Source: Luzula sylvatica | Taxonomy: Eukaryota; Streptophyta; Magnoliopsida; Poales; Juncaceae | Reading direction: 5' to 3' | Length of the DNA stretch: 64,000 nt | NCBI GenBank assembly: GCA_946800325.1 | Contig: OX326956.1 | Location: 14,983,167 to 15,047,166, forward strand | Shown: piece after piece, positions 1 through 9,671 of the stretch | How positions within the stretch are numbered: position 1 is the first letter of the stretch | How the letters are laid out: every line of letters begins with the position of its first letter | Position numbers and translations under genes: made by a program | The notes under the pieces: model-generated | What the model was told of the DNA's origin: nothing | Databases searched by the model: none | The model's input: the letters and a program-made list of their open reading frames with translations, nothing else

Positions 1-1489
1 TTGGTGAAAACTTATGTAGTAAAAGATACGATACAAATGATCCAAAAACAAGTTATTTGAACTCCTCAAAGCGTGAAAATCTTGTTTTGAATCGAAAAAC
101 AAACTTTCTTAGTGTTTTTGAAATTTGGTGAAAAGTTATGTAGTAAAAAGATACGATGCAAATGATCTAAAAACAAGTTATTTGAACACCGCAAAGCGTT
201 AAAATCTTGTTTTGAATCGAAAAACAAACTTTCTTAGTGTTTGTGAAATTTGGTGAAAAGTTATGTAGTAAAAGATACGATACAATTGATCTAAAAACAC
301 GTTATTTGAACTCCTTAAAGCGTTAAAATCTTGTTTTGAATCGAAAAACAAACTTTCTTAGTGTTTGTGAAATTTGGTGAAAAGTTATGTAGTAAAAGAT
401 ACGATACAATTGATCTAAAAACACGTTATTTGAACTCCTGAAAGCGTTAAAATCTTGTTTTGAATCGAAAAACTTACTTTCTTAGTGTTTGTGAAATTTG
501 GTGAAAAGTTATGTAGTAAACGATACGATACAAATGATCTAAAAACACGTTATTTGAACTCCACAAAGCGTTAAAATCTTGTTTTGAATCGAAAAACAAA
601 CTTTCTTAGTGTTTGTGAAATTTGGTGAAAAGTTATGTAGTAAAAGATACGATGCAAATGATCTAAAAACAAGTTATTTGAACACCTCAAAGCGTTAAAA
701 TCTTGTTTTGAATCGAAAAACAAACTTTCTTAGTGTTTGTGAAATTTGGTGAAAAGTTATGTAGTAAAAGATACGATACAAATGATCTAAAAACAAGTTA
801 TTTGAACTCCTCAAAGTATTAAAATCTTGGTTTGAATCGAAAAACAAACTTTTTTAGCGTTTGTGAAATTTGGTGAAAAGTTATGTTGTAAAAGATACGG
901 TACAATTGATCTAAAAACACGTTATTTGAACTCCTTAAAGCGTTAAAATCTTGTTTTGAATCGAAAAACAAACTTTCTTAGCGTTTGTGAAATTTGGTGA
1001 AAAGTTATGTAGTAAAAGATACGATACAATTGATCTAAAAACACGTTATTTGAACTCCTGAAAGCGTTAAAATCTTGTTTTGAATCGAAAAACTTACTTT
1101 CTTAGTGTTTGTGAAATTTGGTGAAAAGTTATGTAGTAAACGATACGATACAAATGATCTAAAAACACGTTATTTGAACTCCACAAAGCGTTAAAATCTT
1201 GTTATGAATCGAAAAACAAACTTTCTTAGTGTTTGTGAAATTTGGTGAAAAGTTATGTAGTAAAAGATACGATGCAAATGATCTAAAAACAAGTTATTTG
1301 AACACCTCAAAGCGTTAAAATCTTGTTTTGAATCGAAAAACAAACTTTCTCAGTGTTTGTGAAATTTGGTGAAAAGTTATGTAATAAAAGATACGATACA
1401 AATGATCTAAAAACACGATATTTGAACTCCTCAAAGCGTTAAAATCATGTTTTGAATCGAAAAACAAACTTTCTTAGCATTTGTGAAAT
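1..1489 (+). repeat. 12-monomer HOR unit, type A (1489 bp)
   Basis: Twelve monomers start at 1, 125, 250, 374, 498, 622, 746, 870, 994, 1118, 1242 and 1366. Markers in order: (1) GAAAACTTATG, GCGTGAAAATC and GTTTTTGAAAT; (2) extra A plus ACACCGCAAAG, 125 bp; (3) CAATTG plus CTCCTTAAAG; (4) CAATTG, CTCCTGAAAG and CTTACTTTC; (5) TAAACGATAC plus CTCCACAAAG; (6) GATGCAAATG plus ACACCTC; (7) AAGTATTAAAATCTTGG and TTTTTTAGCG; (8) GATACGGTAC; (9) CTCCTGAAAG and CTTAC again; (10) TAAACG plus TTGTTATGAATC; (11) GATGC plus TTCTCAGTG; (12) GTAATAAAAG, CACGATATT, ATCATG and TAGCATTTG. Monomers 3-6 and 8-11 are paralogous, so the 12-mer itself arose by an internal five-monomer duplication. Confidence 0.93.
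125..249 (+). repeat. 125-bp monomer with one extra A (type example of twelve)
   Basis: Reads GTAGTAAAAAGATAC with five A where other monomers have four. The same form starts at 125, 3102, 4591, 7568, 21074, 29749, 41282, 50460, 53189, 58522, 60631 and 63360. In each case it carries GATGCAAATG and directly follows a monomer ending GTTTTTGAAAT, so all twelve descend from one ancestral two-monomer cassette. The copy at 58522 has GATATGATGC. Confidence 0.95.
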
Positions 1490-2977
1490 TTGGTGAAAAC
1501 TTATGTAGTAAAAGATACGATACAAATGATCCAAAAACAAGTTATTTGAACTCCTCAAAGCGTTAAAATCTTGTTTTGAATCGAAAAACAAACTTTCTTA
1601 GTGTTTGTGAAATTTGGTGAAAAGCTATGTAGTAAAAGATACGATACAATTGATCTAAAAACACGTTATTTGAACTCCTGAAAGCGTTAAAATCTTGTTT
1701 TGAATCGAAAAACTTACTTTCTTAGTGTTTGTGAAATTTGGTGAAAAGTTATGTAGTAAACGATACGATACAAATGATCTAAAAACACGTTATTTGAACT
1801 GCACAAAGCGTTAAAATCTTGTTTTGAATCGAAAAACAAACTTTCTTAGTGTTTGTGAAATTTGGTGAAAAGTTATGTAGTAAAAGATACGATGCAAATG
1901 ATCTACAAACAAGTTATTTGAACACCTCAAAGCGTTAAAATCTTGTTTTGAATCGAAAAATAAACTTTCTTAGTGGTTGTGAAATTTGGTGAAAAGTTAT
2001 GTAGTAAAAGATACAATACAAATGATCCAAAAACAAGTTATTTGAACTCCTCAAAGCGTTAAAATCTTGTTTTGAATCGAAAAACAAAATTTCTTAGTGT
2101 TTGTGAAATTTGGTGAAAAGTTATGTTGTAAAAGATACGATACAAATTATCCAAAAACAAGTTATTTGAACTCCTCAAAGCGTTAAAATCTTGTTTTGAA
2201 TCGAAAAATAAACTTTCTTAGTGTTTGTGAAATTTGGTGAAAAGTTATGTAGTAAAAGATACGATACAAATGATCTAAAAACAAGTTATTTGAACTCCTC
2301 AAAGTATTAAAATCTTGTTTTGAATCGAAAAACAAACTTTTTTAGCGTTTGTGAAATTTGGTGAAAAGTTATGTTGTAAAAGATACGGTACAATTGATCT
2401 AAAAACACGTTATTTGAACTCCTTAAATCGTTAAAATCTTGTTTTGAATCGAAAAACAAACTTTCTTAGCGTTTGTGAAATTTGGTGAAAAGTTATGTAG
2501 TAAAAGATACGATAGAATTGATCTAAAAACACGTTATTTGAACTCCTGAAAGCGTTAAAATCTTGTTTTGAATCGAAAAACTTACTTTCTTAGTATTTGT
2601 GAAATTTGGTGAAAAGTTATGTAGTAAACGATACGATACAAATGATCTAAAAACACGTTATTCGAACTCCACAAAGCGTTAAAATCTTGTTATGAATCGA
2701 AAAACAAACTTTCTTAGTGTTTGTGAAATTTGGTGAAAAGTTATGTAGTAAAAGATACGATGCAAATGATCTAAAAACAAGTTATTTGAACACCTCAAAG
2801 CGTTAAAATCTTGTTTTGAATCGAAAAACAAACTTTCTCAGTGTTTCTGAAATTTGGTGAAAAGTTATGTAATAAAAGATACGATACAAATGATCTAAAA
2901 ACACGATATTTGAACTCCTCAAAGCGTTAAAATCATGTTTTGAATCGAAAAACAAACTTTCTTAGCATTTGTGAAAT
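1490..2977 (+). repeat. 12-monomer HOR unit, type B (1488 bp)
   Basis: Same length in monomers as type A, but not the same set. It shares types 1, 4, 5, 6 and 7-12 with A, lacks A's monomers 2 and 3, and has two others after type 6: one starting at 1986 (GATACAATAC, GATCC, CAAAATTTC) and one at 2110 (ATGTTGTA, AAATTATCC, AAATAAAC). Private changes include AAGCTATG near 1624, CTGCACAAAG near 1799, ATCTACAAAC near 1901, CCTTAAATCG near 2422, GATAGAATTG near 2512 and TTATTCGAAC near 2660. All of these recur in the B copy at 5956-7443. Confidence 0.92.
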
Positions 2978-4466
2978 TTGGTGAAAACTTATGTAGTAAA
3001 AGATACGATACAAATGATCCAAAAACAAGTTATTTGAACTCCTCAAAGCGTGAAAATCTTGTTTTGAATCGAAAAACAAACTTTCTTAGTGTTTTTGAAA
3101 TTTGGTGAAAAGTTATGTAGTAAAAAGATACGATGCAAATGATCTAAAAACAAGTTATTTGAACACCGCAAAGCGTTAAAATCTTGTTTTGAATCGAAAA
3201 ACAAACTTTCTTAGTGTTTGTGAAATTTGGTGAAAAGTTATGTAGTAAAAGATACGATACAATTGATCTAAAAACACGTTATTTGAACTCCTTAAAGCGT
3301 TAAAATCTTGTTTTGAATCGAAAAACAAACTTTCTTAGTGTTTGTGAAATTTGGTGAAAAGTTATGTAGTAAAAGATACGATACAATTGATCTAAAAACA
3401 CGTTATTTGAACTCCTGAAAGCGTTAAAATCTTGTTTTGAATCGAAAAACTTACTTTCTTAGTGTTTGTGAAATTTGGTGAAAAGTTATGTAGTAAACGA
3501 TACGATACAAATGATCTAAAAACACGTTATTTGAACTCCACAAAGCGTTAAAATCTTGTTTTGAATCGAAAAACAAACTTTCTTAGTGTTTGTGAAATTT
3601 GGTGAAAAGTTATGTAGTAAAAGATACGATGCAAATGATCTAAAAACAAGTTATTTGAACACCTCAAAGCGTTAAAATCTTGTTTTGAATCGAAAAACAA
3701 ACTTTCTTAGTGTTTGTGAAATTTGGTGAAAAGTTATGTAGTAAAAGATACGATACAAATGATCTAAAAACAAGTTATTTGAACTCCTCAAAGTATTAAA
3801 ATCTTGGTTTGAATCGAAAAACAAACTTTTTTAGCGTTTGTGAAATTTGGTGAAAAGTTATGTTGTAAAAGATACGGTACAATTGATCTAAAAACACGTT
3901 ATTTGAACTCCTTAAAGCGTTAAAATCTTGTTTTGAATCGAAAAACAAACTTTCTTAGCGTTTGTGAAATTTGGTGAAAAGTTATGTAGTAAAAGATACG
4001 ATACAATTGATCTAAAAACACGTTATTTGAACTCCTGAAAGCGTTAAAATCTTGTTTTGAATCGAAAAACTTACTTTCTTAGTGTTTGTGAAATTTGGTG
4101 AAAAGTTATGTAGTAAACGATACGATACAAATGATCTAAAAACACGTTATTTGAACTCCACAAAGCGTTAAAATCTTGTTATGAATCGAAAAACAAACTT
4201 TCTTAGTGTTTGTGAAATTTGGTGAAAAGTTATGTAGTAAAAGATACGATGCAAATGATCTAAAAACAAGTTATTTGAACACCTCAAAGCGTTAAAATCT
4301 TGTTTTGAATCGAAAAACAAACTTTCTCAGTGTTTCTGAAATTTGGTGAAAAGTTATGTAATAAAAGATACGATACAAATGATCTAAAAACACGATATTT
4401 GAACTCCTCAAAGCGTTAAAATCATGTTTTGAATCGAAAAACAAACTTTCTTAGCATTTGTGAAAT
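2978..4466 (+). repeat. 12-monomer HOR unit, type A' (1489 bp)
   Basis: Carries the same ordered markers as the A unit at 1-1489, including the 125-bp monomer starting at 3102 and CTTGGTTTG near 3807. It ends differently: the monomer with TTCTCAGTG is followed by TTTCTGAAAT, a base shared with the B units, rather than TTTGTGAAAT as in A. The head is therefore A-like and the tail B-like, as expected from exchange between neighbouring units. GATACGGTAC markers lie at 899, 2387, 3876, 5365 and 6853, spaced 1488 or 1489 bp. Confidence 0.9.
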
Positions 4467-5955
4467 TTGGTGAAAACTTATGTAGTAAAAGATACGATAC
4501 AAATGATCCAAAAACAAGTTATTTGAACTCCTCAAAGCGTGAAAATCTTGTTTTGAATCGAAAAACAAACTTTCTTAGTGTTTTTGAAATTTGGTGAAAA
4601 GTTATGTAGTAAAAAGATACGATGCAAATGATCTAAAAACAAGTTATTTGAACACCGCAAAGCGTTAAAATCTTGTTTTGAATCGAAAAACAAACTTTCT
4701 TAGTGTTTGTGAAATTTGGTGAAAAGTTATGTAGTAAAAGATACGATACAATTGATCTAAAAACACGTTATTTGAACTCCTTAAAGCGTTAAAATCTTGT
4801 TTTGAATCGAAAAACAAACTTTCTTAGTGTTTGTGAAATTTGGTGAAAAGTTATGTAGTAAAAGATACGATACAATTGATCTAAAAACACGTTATTTGAA
4901 CTCCTGAAAGCGTTAAAATCTTGTTTTGAATCGAAAAACTTACTTTCTTAGTGTTTGTGAAATTTGGTGAAAAGTTATGTAGTAAACGATACGATACAAA
5001 TGATCTAAAAACACGTTATTTGAACTCCACAAAGCGTTAAAATCTTGTTTTGAATCGAAAAACAAACTTTCTTAGTGTTTGTGAAATTTGGTGAAAAGTT
5101 ATGTAGTAAAAGATACGATGCAAATGATCTAAAAACAAGTTATTTGAACACCTCAAAGCGTTAAAATCTTGTTTTGAATCGAAAAACAAACTTTCTTAGT
5201 GTTTGTGAAATTTGGTGAAAAGTTATGTAGTAAAAGATACGATACAAATGATCTAAAAACAAGTTATTTGAACTCCTCAAAGTATTAAAATCTTGGTTTG
5301 AATCGAAAAACAAACTTTTTTAGCGTTTGTGAAATTTGGTGAAAAGTTATGTTGTAAAAGATACGGTACAATTGATCTAAAAACACGTTATTTGAACTCC
5401 TTAAAGCGTTAAAATCTTGTTTTGAATCGAAAAACAAACTTTCTTAGCGTTTGTGAAATTTGGTGAAAAGTTATGTAGTAAAAGATACGATACAATTGAT
5501 CTAAAAACACGTTATTTGAACTCCTGAAAGCGTTAAAATCTTGTTTTGAATCGAAAAACTTACTTTCTTAGTGTTTGTGAAATTTGGTGAAAAGTTATGT
5601 AGTAAACGATACGATACAAATGATCTAAAAACACGTTATTTGAACTCCACAAAGCGTTAAAATCTTGTTATGAATCGAAAAACAAACTTTCTTAGTGTTT
5701 GTGAAATTTGGTGAAAAGTTATGTAGTAAAAGATACGATGCAAATGATCTAAAAACAAGTTATTTGAACACCTCAAAGCGTTAAAATCTTGTTTTGAATC
5801 GAAAAACAAACTTTCTCAGTGTTTGTGAAATTTGGTGAAAAGTTATGTAATAAAAGATACGATACAAATGATCTAAAAACACGATATTTGAACTCCTCAA
5901 AGCGTTAAAATCATGTTTTGAATCGAAAAACAAACTTTCTTAGCATTTGTGAAAT
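4467..5955 (+). repeat. 12-monomer HOR unit, type A, second super-repeat copy
   Basis: This unit matches 1-1489 at every position I sampled, including the 125-bp monomer at 4591, ACACCGCAAAG, CTTGGTTTG and the TTTGTGAAAT tail. It opens the second copy of a 36-monomer super-repeat of 4466 bp (A-B-A'). Confidence 0.92.
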
Positions 5956-7443
5956 TTGGTGAAAACTTATGTAGTAAAAGATACGATACAAATGATCCAA
6001 AAACAAGTTATTTGAACTCCTCAAAGCGTTAAAATCTTGTTTTGAATCGAAAAACAAACTTTCTTAGTGTTTGTGAAATTTGGTGAAAAGCTATGTAGTA
6101 AAAGATACGATACAATTGATCTAAAAACACGTTATTTGAACTCCTGAAAGCGTTAAAATCTTGTTTTGAATCGAAAAACTTACTTTCTTAGTGTTTGTGA
6201 AATTTGGTGAAAAGTTATGTAGTAAACGATACGATACAAATGATCTAAAAACACGTTATTTGAACTGCACAAAGCGTTAAAATCTTGTTTTGAATCGAAA
6301 AACAAACTTTCTTAGTGTTTGTGAAATTTGGTGAAAAGTTATGTAGTAAAAGATACGATGCAAATGATCTACAAACAAGTTATTTGAACACCTCAAAGCG
6401 TTAAAATCTTGTTTTGAATCGAAAAATAAACTTTCTTAGTGGTTGTGAAATTTGGTGAAAAGTTATGTAGTAAAAGATACAATACAAATGATCCAAAAAC
6501 AAGTTATTTGAACTCCTCAAAGCGTTAAAATCTTGTTTTGAATCGAAAAACAAAATTTCTTAGTGTTTGTGAAATTTGGTGAAAAGTTATGTTGTAAAAG
6601 ATACGATACAAATTATCCAAAAACAAGTTATTTGAACTCCTCAAAGCGTTAAAATCTTGTTTTGAATCGAAAAATAAACTTTCTTAGTGTTTGTGAAATT
6701 TGGTGAAAAGTTATGTAGTAAAAGATACGATACAAATGATCTAAAAACAAGTTATTTGAACTCCTCAAAGTATTAAAATCTTGTTTTGAATCGAAAAACA
6801 AACTTTTTTAGCGTTTGTGAAATTTGGTGAAAAGTTATGTTGTAAAAGATACGGTACAATTGATCTAAAAACACGTTATTTGAACTCCTTAAATCGTTAA
6901 AATCTTGTTTTGAATCGAAAAACAAACTTTCTTAGCGTTTGTGAAATTTGGTGAAAAGTTATGTAGTAAAAGATACGATAGAATTGATCTAAAAACACGT
7001 TATTTGAACTCCTGAAAGCGTTAAAATCTTGTTTTGAATCGAAAAACTTACTTTCTTAGTATTTGTGAAATTTGGTGAAAAGTTATGTAGTAAACGATAC
7101 GATACAAATGATCTAAAAACACGTTATTCGAACTCCACAAAGCGTTAAAATCTTGTTATGAATCGAAAAACAAACTTTCTTAGTGTTTGTGAAATTTGGT
7201 GAAAAGTTATGTAGTAAAAGATACGATGCAAATGATCTAAAAACAAGTTATTTGAACACCTCAAAGCGTTAAAATCTTGTTTTGAATCGAAAAACAAACT
7301 TTCTCAGTGTTTCTGAAATTTGGTGAAAAGTTATGTAATAAAAGATACGATACAAATGATCTAAAAACACGATATTTGAACTCCTCAAAGCGTTAAAATC
7401 ATGTTTTGAATCGAAAAACAAACTTTCTTAGCATTTGTGAAAT
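5956..7443 (+). repeat. 12-monomer HOR unit, type B, second super-repeat copy
   Basis: Matches 1490-2977 at a distance of 4466 bp and shares its private variants: AAGCTATG near 6090, CTGCACAAAG near 6265, ATCTACAAAC near 6367, AAATCG near 6889, GATAGAATTG near 6978 and TTATTCGAAC near 7126. No difference was noticed between the two copies. Confidence 0.92.
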
Positions 7444-8230
7444 TTGGTGAAAACTTATGTAGTAAAAGATACGATACAAATGATCCAAAAACAAGTTATT
7501 TGAACTCCTCAAAGCGTGAAAATCTTGTTTTGAATCGAAAAACAAACTTTCTTAGTGTTTTTGAAATTTGGTGAAAAGTTATGTAGTAAAAAGATACGAT
7601 GCAAATGATCTAAAAACAAGTTATTTGAACACCGCAAAGCGTTAAAATCTTGTTTTGAATCGAAAAACAAACTTTCTTAGTGTTTGTGAAATTTGGTGAA
7701 AAGTTATGTAGTAAAAGATACGATACAATTGATCTAAAAACACGTTATTTGAACTCCTTAAAGCGTTAAAATCTTGTTTTGAATCGAAAAACAAACTTTC
7801 TTAGTGTTTGTGAAATTTGGTGAAAAGTTATGTAGTAAAAGATACGATACAATTGATCTAAAAACACGTTATTTGAACTCCTGAAAGCGTTAAAATCTTG
7901 TTTTGAATCGAAAAACTTACTTTCTTAGTGTTTGTGAAATTTGGTGAAAAGTTATGTAGTAAACGATACGATACAAATGATCTAAAAACACGTTATTTGA
8001 ACTCCACAAAGCGTTAAAATCTTGTTTTGAATCGAAAAACAAACTTTCTTAGTGTTTGTGAAATTTGGTGAAAAGTTATGTAGTAAAAGATACGATGCAA
8101 ATGATCTAAAAACAAGTTATTTGAACACCTCAAAGCGTTAAAATCTTGTTTTGAATCGAAAAACAAACTTTCTTAGTGTTTGTGAAATTTGGTGAAAAGT
8201 TATGTAGTAAAAGATACGATACAAATGATC
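7444..8230 (+). repeat. Truncated 12-monomer HOR unit, type A'
   Basis: The first six monomers of an A' unit, including the 125-bp monomer at 7568, plus the start of a seventh. The match to 2978-3764 ends between 8230 and 8231, where GATCT of the HOR becomes GATCC of a different monomer type. The break is inside a monomer but keeps the 124-bp phase, as expected from homologous exchange between monomers. Confidence 0.88.
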
Positions 8231-9138
8231 CAAAAACAAGTTATTTGAACTCCTCAAAGCGTTAAAATCTTGTTTTGAATCGAAAAACAAACTTTCTTAG
8301 TGTTTGTGAAATTTGGTTAAAAGTTATGTAGTAAAAGATACGATGCAAATGATATAAAAACAAGTTATTTGAAAACCACAAAGCGTTAAAATCTTGTTTT
8401 GAATCGAAAAACAAACTTTCTTAGTGTTTGTGAAATTTGGTGAAAAGTTATGTAGTTAAAGATACGATAAAATTGATCTAAAAACACGATATTTGAACTC
8501 CTCAAAGCGTTAAAATCTTGTTTTGAATCGAAAAACAAACTTTCTTAGTGTTTGTGAAATTTGGTAAAAAGTTATGTAGTAAAAGATACGATACAAATGA
8601 TCTAAAAACAAGTTATTTGAACACCTCAAAGCAATAAAATCTTGTTTTGAATCGAAAAACAATCTTTCTTAGCATTTGTGAAATTTGGTGAAAAGTTATG
8701 TAGTAAAAGATACGATACAAATGATCCAAAAACAAGTTATTTGAACTCCTCAAAGCGTTAAAATCTTGTTTTGAATCGAAAAACAAACTTTCTTAGTGTT
8801 TGTGAAATTTGGTGAAAAGTTATGTAGTAAAAGATATGATACGAATGATCTAAAAACAAGTTATTTGAACACCTCAAAGCGTTAAAATCTTGTTTTGAAT
8901 CGAAAAACAAACTTTCTTAGTGTTTGTGAAATTTGGTGAAAAGTTATGTACTAAAAGATACGATACAAATGATCTAAAAACACGATATTTGAACTCCTCA
9001 AAGAGTTAAAATCATGTTTTGAATCGAAAAACAAACTTTCTTAGCGTTTGTGAAATTTGGTGAAAAGTTATGTAGTAAAAGATACGATACAAATGATCCA
9101 AAAACAAGTTATTTGAACTCCTCAAAGCGTTAAAATCT

Positions 9139-9155
9139 TGTTTTGAATCGAAAAA
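9139..9155. other. Near-invariant 17-bp box of the monomer (positions 83-99)
   Basis: TGTTTTGAATCGAAAAA is the most constant stretch of the monomer by eye. Exceptions are rare and mostly shared by lineage, such as TGTTATGAATCG in the tenth monomer of the 12-mer HOR, TGTTGTGAATCG near 12360, 18555, 27230 and 36655, and GAATCCAAAA near 11870, 18065, 26740 and 36165. A conserved segment within an otherwise variable satellite can mark a protein-binding or nucleosome-positioning site, but no known motif is recognised here. Confidence 0.5.
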
Positions 9156-9175
9156 CAAACTTTCTTAGTGTTTGT
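9155..9175. other. Dyad in the monomer: ACAAAC - 9 nt - GTTTGT
   Basis: Monomer positions 99-104 (ACAAAC) and 114-119 (GTTTGT) form a perfect 6-bp inverted repeat around a 9-nt spacer, shown here in the reference monomer. The same dyad occurs in most monomers. It is destroyed in defined subtypes: those with CTTAC in place of CAAAC, those with GTGGTTG, and those with GCATTTG. No binding protein can be named from the sequence. Confidence 0.55.
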
Positions 9176-9552
9176 GAAATTTGGTGAAAAGTTATGTAGT
9201 AAAAGATACGATACAAATGATATAAAAACAAGTTATTTGAACTCCTCAAAGCATTAAAATCTTGTTTTGAATCGAAAAACAAACTTTTTTAGCGTTTGTG
9301 AAATTTGGTGAAAAGTTATGTAGTAAAAGATACGATACAAATGATCTAAAAGCAAGTTATTTGAACACCACAAAGCGTTAAAATCTTGTTTTGAATCGAA
9401 AAAGAAACTTTCTTAGTGTTTGTGAAATTTGGTGAAAAGTTATGTAGTAAAAGATACGATACAATTGATCTAAAAACACGTTATTTGAACCCCTTAAAGC
9501 GTTAAAATCTTGTTTTGAATCGAAAAACAAACTTTCTTAGTGTTTGTGAAAT

Positions 9553-9671
9553 TTGGTGAAAAGTTATAAAAGATACGATACAATTGATCTAAAAACACGA
9601 TATTTGGACTCCTCAAAGCGTTAAAATCATGTTTTGAATCGAAAAACAAACTTTCTTAGTGTTTGTGAAAT
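9553..9671 (+). repeat. 119-bp monomer with a 5-bp deletion
   Basis: Reads AAGTTATAAAAGATAC where the usual monomer has AAGTTATGTAGTAAAAGATAC, so five bases are missing. The same monomer carries CAATTG and TATTTGGACTCC. It is the first of three such monomers and marks a lineage shared with 14508-14626 and 23183-23301. Confidence 0.95.

Larger units (their letters stand above)
1..8230 (+). repeat. 36-monomer super-repeat (A-B-A'), period 4466 bp, 1.84 copies in view
   Basis: Bases 1-3764 correspond to 4467-8230 with no difference noticed at the sites compared, including all private variants of the B unit. The left edge of copy 1 is outside the window. This is a repeat of the HOR itself: a block of three 12-mers was duplicated recently as one piece. 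Confidence 0.88.
9057..9180 (+). repeat. Near-consensus reference monomer (124 bp)
   Basis: A representative copy used here for numbering within the monomer. It differs from my hand consensus mainly in having GATCC rather than GATCT at about positions 39-43. G+C is about 27%. It contains a GATC site at 39-42, a direct GATACGATAC pair at 25-34, CpG dinucleotides at 29, 72 and 93, and A-tracts at 7-10, 21-24, 44-48, 76-79 and 95-99. Positions 45-62 and 76-93 look weakly alike, which may record an ancient internal duplication. The phase chosen is arbitrary; a published consensus may start elsewhere. Confidence 0.9.

Noticed and set aside
2110..2233. DnaA-box-like TTATCCAAA and iteron-type replication origin
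   Set aside because: It exists only in one monomer subtype and comes from a single change in the common TGATCC. The array has no replication gene, and its HOR structure is eukaryotic in character.
9081..9090. GATAC microsatellite (GATACGATAC)
   Set aside because: Only two units are present in each monomer and the number does not vary, so it is not an expanding microsatellite.
9136..9155. CENP-B box on the reverse strand (TTCG...A..C..G in the conserved box)
   Set aside because: On counting, eight bases separate TTCG from CAAG where the CENP-B box needs seven, so in the correct register only five of the nine essential positions match.
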